DNA of 20,811 nt from the NCBI GenBank assembly GCA_030263275.1, contig SZOR01000074.1, positions 1-20,811 of the forward strand. The letters run 5' to 3'. Below, one piece after another: positions 15,628-20,811 of the stretch. Numbering within the stretch: the first letter of the stretch is position 1; every line of letters begins with the position of its first letter. The notes beneath the pieces were generated by a model. That model searched no databases. It was not told the origin of the DNA and saw only the letters and a list, made by a program, of their open reading frames with translations. Source of the stretch: DSNY01 sp016861185. GTDB lineage: Bacteria > Pseudomonadota > Gammaproteobacteria > Burkholderiales > Burkholderiaceae_F. The position numbers and the translations under genes were made by a program.

Positions 15628-16191
15628 ATGAACGGATCTCAAGAAGCGCAGGCGCGCGGCCGAAGCACCGGATACGGCGCCCCTTGTCCGACGCCGGCCT
15701 TCGCTCCCGTGATCCTCTTTCTCGACTTCGACGGCGTCCTGCACCCCGATCCGTGCCGCGAAGCGCGCCGGCTGTTCGAGCACGCGCCGCGGCTCGCCGA
15801 CCTGCTCGAAGACTTTCCCGAGGTCTGCATCGTGCTGTCGACGAGCTGGCGCAACGGCCGGTCGATCGACGACCTGGTCGGCCCACTCGTCGCGCCGCTG
15901 CGCGCGCGCGTGATCGGCGTGACGCCGACCTTCGGCGACTTCGTCGCTCCGCCGCGACTCGTGCCCTACCGGCGCCAGGCCGAGTGCCTGCAATGGCTGG
16001 TCGAGCAGGGACAGGAGGATCGTCCCTGGTTCGCGCTGGACGACCGCGCGTCGTGGTTCGAACCGTATTGCGATCGCCTGATCGAATGCGACTCGCGGCG
16101 CGGCCTCGACGCCTACGCGGCGCGCCGCCTGCACGCCGCGCTCGCGCGCGAGCGGCAGCGGCTGCTGCGTCAGATCGACACGGTGATCTGA
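15628..16191 (+). CDS. HAD-fold hydrolase-like protein (HAD_SAK-type domain)
   Basis: The product has a HAD-superfamily fold: motif I VILFLDFDGVLHPD carries the nucleophile and acid/base aspartates (the two Asp of DFD), and motif II lies in EVCIVLSTSWRNGRS. A late acidic FALDDRASWF takes the place of motif IV. The STSWR pattern and short cap-less core match the HAD domain described in Swiss-Army-knife RNA repair proteins, here as a stand-alone protein. It should be a cytoplasmic phosphatase-like enzyme with unknown substrate. The start is uncertain: the frame is open from 15523, ATG 15628 gives 187 residues, and a GTG at 15709 directly before motif I would give a minimal 160-residue protein. 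None has a good ribosome site. It is followed after 81 bases by trxC. Confidence 0.75.
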   Translation: MNGSQEAQARGRSTGYGAPCPTPAFAPVILFLDFDGVLHPDPCREARRLFEHAPRLADLLEDFPEVCIVLSTSWRNGRSIDDLVGPLVAPLRARVIGVTPTFGDFVAPPRLVPYRRQAECLQWLVEQGQEDRPWFALDDRASWFEPYCDRLIECDSRRGLDAYAARRLHAALARERQRLLRQIDTVI

Positions 16192-16272
16192 CTCACGCGC
16201 GGGCGAGCAGCGCTTGAACGCGGCGCCCCGGGCCGCCATGTTCCCGGCAGTCCATCACGCGGGAACGCCGCG

Positions 16273-16713
16273 ATGCTCCTGCCCTGCCCTCACTGTCACG
16301 CCACGAACCGCGTCCAGGAAGATCGGTTCAACCAGACGCCAACCTGCGGCAAGTGCGGCCGCGAGCTTCTGTCGGGGGCACCCGTCGCGGTCGACGAAGC
16401 GGCTTTCGCCGCGCTGATCGGGCGCAGCGAACGGCCCGTCGTGGTCGACTTCTGGGCCGCGTGGTGCGGCCCGTGCCGTGCTTTCGCGCCGGTGTTCGCC
16501 GACGCGGCCGCGCGCCGCTCGGATCTCGTCTTCGCGAAGGTCGACACCGACGCCAATCCGGACTTGTCCGCGCGCCTTGCGATCCGCAGCATCCCGACGT
16601 TGGCGGTCTTTCATCGCGGCGCGTTGATCGAGCGAGTGAGCGGCGCGTTGCCCGCGAACCGCTTCGACGCCTGGCTGCAGGCGGCGGTGGCGAAGGCCGC
16701 CTCGAAAGCCTGA
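16273..16713 (+). CDS. trxC: Thioredoxin 2 (zinc-binding thioredoxin TrxC)
   Basis: TrxC is a cytoplasmic disulfide reductase of the oxidative stress response, reduced by thioredoxin reductase. The 146-residue length fits. The N-terminal zinc ribbon has CPHC (Cys5, Cys8) and CGKC (Cys25, Cys28). The thioredoxin domain carries FWAAWCGPCRAF with active-site Cys65 and Cys68, and SIPTLAVF with the cis-proline. All residues needed for activity are present. ATG 16273 is the natural start, just before the zinc ribbon. It ends only 8 bases before the stop of the convergent HD-GYP gene, so the two transcripts probably overlap at their 3' ends. No OxyR site can be claimed from the sequence. Confidence 0.95.
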   Translation: MLLPCPHCHATNRVQEDRFNQTPTCGKCGRELLSGAPVAVDEAAFAALIGRSERPVVVDFWAAWCGPCRAFAPVFADAAARRSDLVFAKVDTDANPDLSARLAIRSIPTLAVFHRGALIERVSGALPANRFDAWLQAAVAKAASKA

Positions 16714-16721
16714 GCCGCCGG

Positions 16722-18596
16722 CTAGCGCCGCAACTCGAACAGCGAACGCGAAGGCTCGGTGCCTTTGAGCGCTGCGGCGATCTGCCGGCGCGCCTTGATG
16801 AACGGCGAGTTCTTCGCCTCGACCGCAAGGAACGCGTCGAGATCGCCGACCTCGCGCTGCAGCCGCGGCACCAGGTCGAGGAAGAGATCGGTCAACTCCG
16901 GATCGAACTGCTTGCCGCGCAGCGACTTGATCTCGGCGAGCGCTTCGTTGATCGGCCAGGCATGCTTGTAGGGCCGCACGTGGGTCAGCGCATCGAAGAC
17001 ATCCGCCAGCGCCGTCACGCGCGCGGCGATCGGAATGGCGGTTCCGCGCAGGCGCATCGGATAGCCGGTTCCGTCCCAGCGCTCGTGGTGATGGAGCGCG
17101 ATCTCCTCGGCCACGTGCATCTGCGGCACGTTGGTCTTGGCGAGGATCTGCGCGCCGGCGGTCGTATGCGTCTCCATGATCTGCCGCTCGCCGGGCGTGA
17201 GTTTGCCGGGCTTCAACAGGATCGCGTCCGGAACGACGAGCTTGCCGATGTCGTGCAGCCGCGCGGCCAGATCGATCAGGAAGCACACGTCGTCTTCCAG
17301 TCCGATTTCGCGCCCGAGGATCGATGCGAGCCGGCCGACCCGGTAGCAGTGCTCGCCCGTGGCGTCGTCGTGCAGCTCCGCGGCGACCGACTGCTGCTCC
17401 AGCAGCAGGATCCGGTTGCGCACCAGCTCGCGTTCGCCGAGCTGAACGCGCAGCTTGCCCTGCTGCCAGGCGAGCGTGTGATCGATGGTTTCGGCCCCCT
17501 GCTCCGCCTTCTCCAGCCGCGCGACGTGCTCGCGATGGTGCATCAGCACCTGCGCTTCCTTCGCCTCCTTGTTCAGCGCCAGCAGCTCGTGCAGATACAC
17601 GAGCGCGACGTCCGGCTGGCCGGCGACTTCGTAGCCCGTCACGCAGGCCGAAAGCGCGTCGCGGACTTCGGAGCGCAGGTTCTGGCGGGCCTGCTCGAGC
17701 GCGCGTTTCAGGCGGGTCAGGCCGACATCGAGCCTGTCGGAGTGCACGTCGATCAGTCCGCTGGTCAACGATGCGACAAACTCGGCCCGCGCCGTTGGCG
17801 CTTTCGCGGCGTAAATGCGCGCCTTCTCGCAATGCTCCGCCGCGTGACCGGTTTCACCGACTTCGAGCAGGAGGCGAGCGTAGTTCGATTCCGAAATCAC
17901 GCGCGACAGGCAATCCGTCGCCGTCTGTGGATCGGGGTTCAGCTCGATCGCTTTTCGCACCGCCTTGATGCCGGTGCGGACGTCGTGAAGGTGCAAAGCG
18001 CAGCCCGCGATGTTCGAGAGCGCCGACCGTCGTACGAATCCGAAAGCCGGCCACTTCTCGGCGAGCGCGGTGGCACGCTCAAAACACTGGATTGCGTCTG
18101 CGTACTGAGCCGCATTCTGCAAGGCCAGGCCGAGGTTGTTCCAGACAGGGGCCTCGGCACCCGAGTCACCGAGCCGCTGCGCGATCGCCAAGGCTTCCGA
18201 GAAACAGGCTGTCGCTTCCGGCAAGTTTCCGGTCTCCATGCGCATGATGCCCAGAATCGTCAGTGCCTTTCGCAGCAGCGACGGGGCATCGAGCACGCGC
18301 GCTTGCATTACTGCACGATCTGCCGAGGGCAACCCTGTCCCGGCCCTGGCGGCAAGGTAGTACTGGTGGGCGACCGCCAGAAGGCATTCGACGCGGGCAG
18401 CGCTACCGGTCGCAAGATCCAGACCCATCAGAAAGTCGGCGACCGCCGCGAGTCGACGTGCGCCCTCCTGGCCAGAGACAGAAGTCTCGGAGCGCAGTTC
18501 GTTCACGAGGGCCGCACAAAGCGCTCCGTCCTCCTCCACACTGGTCGGAGGTACCAGGCGCAAGGCGGGGGGCGGTGTGTCGAGAGGGGTGCTCAC
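16722..18596 (-). CDS. TPR-repeat protein with C-terminal HD-GYP domain (putative c-di-GMP phosphodiesterase)
   Basis: The 624-residue soluble protein has TPR-like helical repeats over about residues 40-345 (for example LPEATACFSEALAIAQRLGD, APVWNNLGLALQNAAQYADA). A coiled coil follows (about 340-405), then an HD-GYP domain (about 405-590). The HD-GYP landmarks are intact: GEHCYRVGRLA (His416), ARLHDIGKL (His448-Asp449), METHTTAGAQIL, HHHERWDGTGYP (GYP at 511-513), and VTALADVFDALTHVRPYK. HD-GYP proteins hydrolyse cyclic di-GMP and so favour motility over attachment. The TPR part, with no membrane segment, probably senses a protein or peptide inside the cell. The start is GTG 18596, with no clear ribosome site. 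A sigma-28-like promoter lies 79-105 bases upstream. It is divergent from a Gly-Gly-leader peptide gene, which makes the peptide a candidate ligand (inference). Confidence 0.9.
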   Translation of the reverse strand: MSTPLDTPPPALRLVPPTSVEEDGALCAALVNELRSETSVSGQEGARRLAAVADFLMGLDLATGSAARVECLLAVAHQYYLAARAGTGLPSADRAVMQARVLDAPSLLRKALTILGIMRMETGNLPEATACFSEALAIAQRLGDSGAEAPVWNNLGLALQNAAQYADAIQCFERATALAEKWPAFGFVRRSALSNIAGCALHLHDVRTGIKAVRKAIELNPDPQTATDCLSRVISESNYARLLLEVGETGHAAEHCEKARIYAAKAPTARAEFVASLTSGLIDVHSDRLDVGLTRLKRALEQARQNLRSEVRDALSACVTGYEVAGQPDVALVYLHELLALNKEAKEAQVLMHHREHVARLEKAEQGAETIDHTLAWQQGKLRVQLGERELVRNRILLLEQQSVAAELHDDATGEHCYRVGRLASILGREIGLEDDVCFLIDLAARLHDIGKLVVPDAILLKPGKLTPGERQIMETHTTAGAQILAKTNVPQMHVAEEIALHHHERWDGTGYPMRLRGTAIPIAARVTALADVFDALTHVRPYKHAWPINEALAEIKSLRGKQFDPELTDLFLDLVPRLQREVGDLDAFLAVEAKNSPFIKARRQIAAALKGTEPSRSLFELRR

Positions 18597-18631
18597 TGTG
18601 GCGAAATGGGAACGACGCGGCCACGCGGACC

Positions 18632-18661
18632 TTGCTTTTGCGCGCGCGTCACGGTTACAGT
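18632..18661 (+). promoter_or_regulatory. Weak sigma-70-like promoter candidate for the peptide gene
   Basis: TTGCTT, an 18-base spacer and TACAGT give partial matches to the -35 and -10 boxes. Transcription would begin near 18668, about 75 bases before the peptide ATG. It would interlock with the sigma-28-like promoter on the other strand. The match is poor and only the position makes it attractive. Confidence 0.25.
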
Positions 18662-18674
18662 TCCCGCAACTCGC

Positions 18675-18701
18675 TGATCGGCAGAAAAGCGGGTGCCTTT
18701 A
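18675..18701 (-). promoter_or_regulatory. Sigma-28 (FliA)-type flagellar promoter upstream of the TPR/HD-GYP gene
   Basis: On the minus strand TAAAGGCA is followed after exactly 11 bases by GCCGATCA. The enteric FliA consensus is TAAAGTTT-N11-GCCGATAA, so the TAAAG core is whole, the second box differs at one base, and the spacing is exact. Transcription would start near 18668, giving a leader of about 70 bases to the GTG start at 18596. TAAA is rare in this GC-rich window, which makes chance less likely. Confidence 0.65.
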
Positions 18702-18743
18702 GGGCCAACTCAAACGAAATCGCAACGGGGCTGGAGGAATCCG

Positions 18744-18860
18744 ATGGAGCCGCAAGTCGTCGAAGTAGAAGTGACTGAAACCGAAGAGCTGGTGGTGGAG
18801 TTGAGCCTCGCTGAGTTGGCTCAGGTTGGCGGCGGCGTAGGAGACGCTGTGTTCGCCTGA
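18744..18860 (+). CDS. 38-residue Gly-Gly leader peptide (putative secreted or signalling peptide precursor)
   Basis: This gene encodes a very acidic leader (MEPQVVEVEVTETEELVVE; eight Glu in the first 19 residues) followed by LSLAELAQVGGG and a tail VGDAVFA. The L-S-L-x-E-L-x-x-V-GG pattern matches the double-glycine leaders that C39-peptidase ABC transporters cleave in bacteriocins and some signalling peptides. Cleavage after Gly30 or Gly31 would free a 7- or 8-residue peptide with no Cys, Ser or Thr, so a lanthionine or thioether product is ruled out. ATG 18744 has GGAGGA five bases upstream, and a strong terminator begins 27 bases after the stop, so it is a single-gene transcript. It is divergent from the TPR/HD-GYP gene. 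No transporter or peptidase is in the window. The gene is near certain to be real; its role is inference. Confidence 0.82.
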   Translation: MEPQVVEVEVTETEELVVELSLAELAQVGGGVGDAVFA

Positions 18861-18887
18861 TTCTTCACCACACGCGGACGTGTTCAG

Positions 18888-18916
18888 ACAGGGCGCCTCG
18901 GCGCCCTGTTTCTTTT
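18888..18916 (+). terminator. Strong intrinsic terminator of the peptide gene
   Basis: A perfect stem (ACAGGGCGC/GCGCCCTGT, tetraloop CTCG) is followed by TTTCTTTT. It lies 27 bases after the peptide stop codon, on the same strand, and defines a short monocistronic mRNA. It is the clearest plus-strand terminator in the window. Confidence 0.92.
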
Positions 18917-19094
18917 GGTGCGCCGCCAGACCCCTGAGCGCCTGCGCCTCCCGACAACCTTGTGCCCGATGCCCGTCCAAGCGAGCCCCTCAGGGTTCGG
19001 CTTGAGCCTTGGCCGCTGACCTCAGTCATTCGGCATCTGCTGCCGCTCCAGGGGCAGTACCGATCGGTTAGGGACAGGCAGCGGCTTTGCCGTC

Positions 19095-19523
19095 CTATCT
19101 CACTTCGGCAAACACGTACGACCCCCATGGACAGAAGCTCTTGACCGTGTTCAGCCAGTAGCTGAGGTCTGCCTGGACCATGCTGGGTGTGCCGTCGCAC
19201 ACCTCGACTGCCGCCTCCGCCAGAGAGACGTCGGTGAAATGCCAGCTCCAGCCGACGTTGTGGCCGCCCCTGCCGGCGGCGATCGGCCCGATCGCGAAGA
19301 GCCGCCGCTGCGCCTGCGGAAGCTGCAGTTGAGCGCGCGCCTGCGCGATGAAGTCGGGCGAGCTCGAGGCCACGCGGAACTCCTCGGTCGCCGGCTGACC
19401 GTGCAGGCGGAACACGAAGACGACCGTCGGCCGATCGTCGGGTGGCCCGATCCCCGGGTCTCCACCACAGGACGCCGCGGCGGCCGCGGCCGCGATCGAC
19501 GCAAGCGAGCGGGCAAACCTCAT
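19095..19523 (-). CDS. BP74-like lipoprotein
   Basis: The 142-residue product starts at ATG 19523; the frame is open far upstream, but only this start places a signal peptide (MRFARSLASIAAAAAAASC) with Cys19 as a possible lipidated residue. The mature part matches the pattern I know from the BP74 N-terminal domain: VVFVFRL, SPDFIAQARAQL, a GWSWHF core, then AVEVCDGTPSMVQADLSYWL and a closing FCPWGSYVFAEVR. BP74 was first described as a calmodulin-binding protein of Dictyostelium, and small bacterial relatives occur. The conserved CPW and EVCD motifs suggest a binding fold with two cysteines that may pair. It probably lies in the periplasm or on the cell surface. The ribosome site is weak. It is divergent from the mlaC-like gene. 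The family call is from memory of the pattern. Confidence 0.75.
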   Translation of the reverse strand: MRFARSLASIAAAAAAASCGGDPGIGPPDDRPTVVFVFRLHGQPATEEFRVASSSPDFIAQARAQLQLPQAQRRLFAIGPIAAGRGGHNVGWSWHFTDVSLAEAAVEVCDGTPSMVQADLSYWLNTVKSFCPWGSYVFAEVR

Positions 19524-19798
19524 TCGATGTCCAACCTGGGATACGCGAGTACCCGGCCGGGAAGCGTTCGCCGGTCCGGTCGCGCCGGGGCTTCCTCGGC
19601 CGGACGCGCTGTCTCGTCCATCATGCGCCAATGATGCCCTCGGCCGCCTCGCTTCGTGTTTCATCTGAAATCCGTGCGGCCGTAATCGGAAACCGGCGGG
19701 CAGCAAGCGCGCTTGACGATGGAGTCTTGGCGTTGCACGACCCGTCGACGGAACAGGCAGGTCGGTCGCCGCCACTGCGAGTTCGAACCGGAGTCCCT

Positions 19799-20593
19799 AT
19801 GCAAGCGCATTCGATGCTGCCGCCACCACATCCGGCCGATCGCGCGCCGATCTTCGGTGCGCTCTTCTGCACGAGTCGAGACCTCCGCGCCGAGCGGCCG
19901 CCGAGCGGCCCGGAACCCAACGGCAACGCACCGCGACCGGCCGGGCTGCAGCACCGGCTCCAGGCATTCGTCGCGGCCGCGGCGCTTGCCATCGGCGCGA
20001 CGACGGCCTATGCGCAGCCCGGCGGAGCGACCTCCAGCGCAGCCGAAGAACCCGCCGCGCTGGTGCTGAAGCTGTCCTCGAGCGTCATCGAGGCGGCGCG
20101 AAGCGACAAGTCCGTGCAGTCCGGCGATCCGGCGGCTCTGCGCAGGCTGGTGGAGGAACGCATCCTGCCGCACGTGGATTTCGAGAAAACGACGCGCCTT
20201 GCCGTGGGCCGAAGCTGGCGGCAGGCGAGCGCCGAGCAGCGCGCGCAGTTGGTGCAGGAATTCCGCACGCTTCTGCTCCGCACGTACGCCGGCGCGCTGT
20301 CCGCGGCGCGCGAGCACAAAGTCAGGCTGGTTCAGTCGCGGGCCCAAGGCGAAGCCGACGTCGTCGTCCGTACCCAGGTGGTCGCGCCGCGCGGCGACCC
20401 GATCCAGCTCGACTATCGCCTCGAGCGCACCGACGCCGGCTGGAAGATCTACGACGTCAGCGTGCTCGGCGTCTGGCTCGTGCAGAACTACCAGACCTCG
20501 TTCGCGTCCGAGATCGGCCAGCGCGGCATCGACGGGCTGATCCGTTCGCTCGCCGAGCGCAACCGCCAGAACGACGCGAAGAAGGAATCGTGA
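19799..20593 (+). CDS. mlaC: MlaC/Ttg2D-type phospholipid-binding periplasmic protein
   Basis: MlaC carries phospholipids through the periplasm between outer-membrane MlaA and the inner-membrane MlaFEDB transporter. The mature part fits the family: ALRRLVEERILPHVDFEKTTRLAVGRSWRQAS, EFRTLLLRTYAGAL, VVVRTQVVAPRGDPIQLDYRL, GWKIYDVSVLGVWLVQNYQTSFASEI, and GIDGLIRSLAERN. The start is odd. ATG 19799 has GGAG five bases upstream but gives 264 residues, about 50 more than usual. The true signal peptide (HRLQAFVAAAALAIGATTAYAQ) begins near residue 52 and has no ATG or GTG just before it. Either a rare start codon is used or the extension is translated. No other mla gene is beside it: the neighbours are divergent and convergent. 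Identity is secure; the start is not. Confidence 0.88.
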   Translation: MQAHSMLPPPHPADRAPIFGALFCTSRDLRAERPPSGPEPNGNAPRPAGLQHRLQAFVAAAALAIGATTAYAQPGGATSSAAEEPAALVLKLSSSVIEAARSDKSVQSGDPAALRRLVEERILPHVDFEKTTRLAVGRSWRQASAEQRAQLVQEFRTLLLRTYAGALSAAREHKVRLVQSRAQGEADVVVRTQVVAPRGDPIQLDYRLERTDAGWKIYDVSVLGVWLVQNYQTSFASEIGQRGIDGLIRSLAERNRQNDAKKES

Positions 20594-20602
20594 CCGCGCC
20601 GC

Positions 20603-20654
20603 GTCGAGGCCGCGTCGGTCGCGAGCCCCGACTGCCGGACGCGGACGCCTCGAC
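20603..20654. repeat. Long inverted repeat between convergent mlaC-like and DUF2214-like genes
   Basis: GTCGAGG-CCGCGTC (20603-20616) pairs with GACGCGG-ACG-CCTCGAC (20638-20654), giving 14 base pairs with one three-base bulge and a 21-base loop that has its own GTCG/CGAC pairing. It sits between two convergent stop codons and could end or protect both transcripts. There is no T-run on either strand. Confidence 0.5.
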
Positions 20655-20692
20655 CGGCAGCACGAAGCGCATCGCGGCGCCTTGCTCGAATC

Positions 20693-20811
20693 TCACCCGT
20701 GCCCGACCCCGCGCGCCATCGCCGCGGCGAGGAACGGGATGACGACAAGCACGAGCGCTTCGGCCAGCAGCCAGCGTTGCACACCGCGCACCTGCTCGTC
20801 GCGCGGAAGGA
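20693..20811 (-). CDS. C-terminal end of a DUF2214-like membrane protein (cut by window edge)
   Basis: Only the last 38 residues are inside the window: LPRDEQVRGVQRWLLAEAL, then VLVVIPFLAAAMARGVGHG and a TGA stop at 20695-20693. The shape is an arginine-containing loop, an amphipathic turn with WLLAE, a final membrane helix and a short MARG tail. It matches the end of DUF2214 family inner-membrane proteins as I recall them. The function of that family is unknown. It is convergent with the mlaC-like gene. The call rests on a short stretch, so another small membrane protein is possible. Confidence 0.6.
   Translation of the reverse strand, partial: LPRDEQVRGVQRWLLAEALVLVVIPFLAAAMARGVGHG

Noticed and set aside
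16353..18677. 774-codon open frame on the plus strand opposite the HD-GYP gene
   Set aside because: It is antisense to a protein with intact TPR and HD-GYP motifs and has Arg/Gln-rich shadow composition; it also runs through the end of trxC.
18744..18860. Lanthipeptide or thiopeptide precursor reading of the Gly-Gly peptide
   Set aside because: The tail after the double glycine has no Cys, Ser or Thr, and no modification enzyme is in the window.
19059..19068. ACCGATCGGT palindrome downstream of the BP74-like gene as an operator or terminator
   Set aside because: It is too short, lies after the gene rather than before one, and has no T-run; chance is sufficient.

Overview
The window is very GC-rich (about two thirds G+C by eye) and densely coded. 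Gene content (RecG next to RidA, MSHA-type pilin and MshM, TrxC, MlaC, a DUF2214-like membrane protein, AfsR-like BTAD regulator) and codon use suggest a betaproteobacterium, most likely Burkholderiales. That placement is inference: there is no rRNA or other marker here. I see no tRNA, rRNA, CRISPR array, insertion sequence or prophage gene.

Layout. 1-2166: recG (cut by the left edge) behind ridA on the minus strand, and a small TPR protein facing away from them. 2180-7388: a tight minus-strand run of four predicted lipoproteins (ZU5-like, HEXXH metalloprotease, SmpA/BamE-like, unrecognised), with gaps of 28, 27 and 9 bases. 7488-12938: an unrecognised protein, an AfsR-like BTAD/TPR regulator, and divergent from it a NarL-type response regulator followed by its 7TM-type histidine kinase. 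13156-14930: a fragment of an MSHA-type pilus locus (pilin, a 53-residue membrane protein, MshM ATPase). 14991-15372: a 76-residue membrane protein with its own intrinsic terminator. 15628-16713: a HAD-fold protein and thioredoxin 2 (trxC). 16722-18916: a TPR + HD-GYP protein with a sigma-28-like promoter, and divergent from it a 38-residue peptide gene with a Gly-Gly leader and its own strong terminator. 19095-20811: a BP74-like lipoprotein, an MlaC-type phospholipid carrier, and the 3' end of a DUF2214-like gene.

The most interesting part is 18594-18916. A very short, acidic peptide ending in a bacteriocin-style double-glycine motif is transcribed away from a c-di-GMP phosphodiesterase-type protein that carries N-terminal TPR repeats (a fold that senses peptides in Gram-positive systems). 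The latter has a near-consensus flagellar sigma factor promoter. Together they could form a secreted-peptide/c-di-GMP/motility circuit. The parts are seen in the sequence; the circuit is inference.

No stretch over 300 bases lacks a gene. The larger gaps are 10135-10350 (divergent promoter region with a CCCTGA/TCAGGG palindrome), 12939-13155 (nothing recognised), 13663-13843 (one GC palindrome), 14931-15141 (terminator), 15373-15627 (nothing recognised), 18917-19094 (nothing recognised apart from a short palindrome) and 19524-19798 (divergent upstream region of the BP74-like and mlaC genes).
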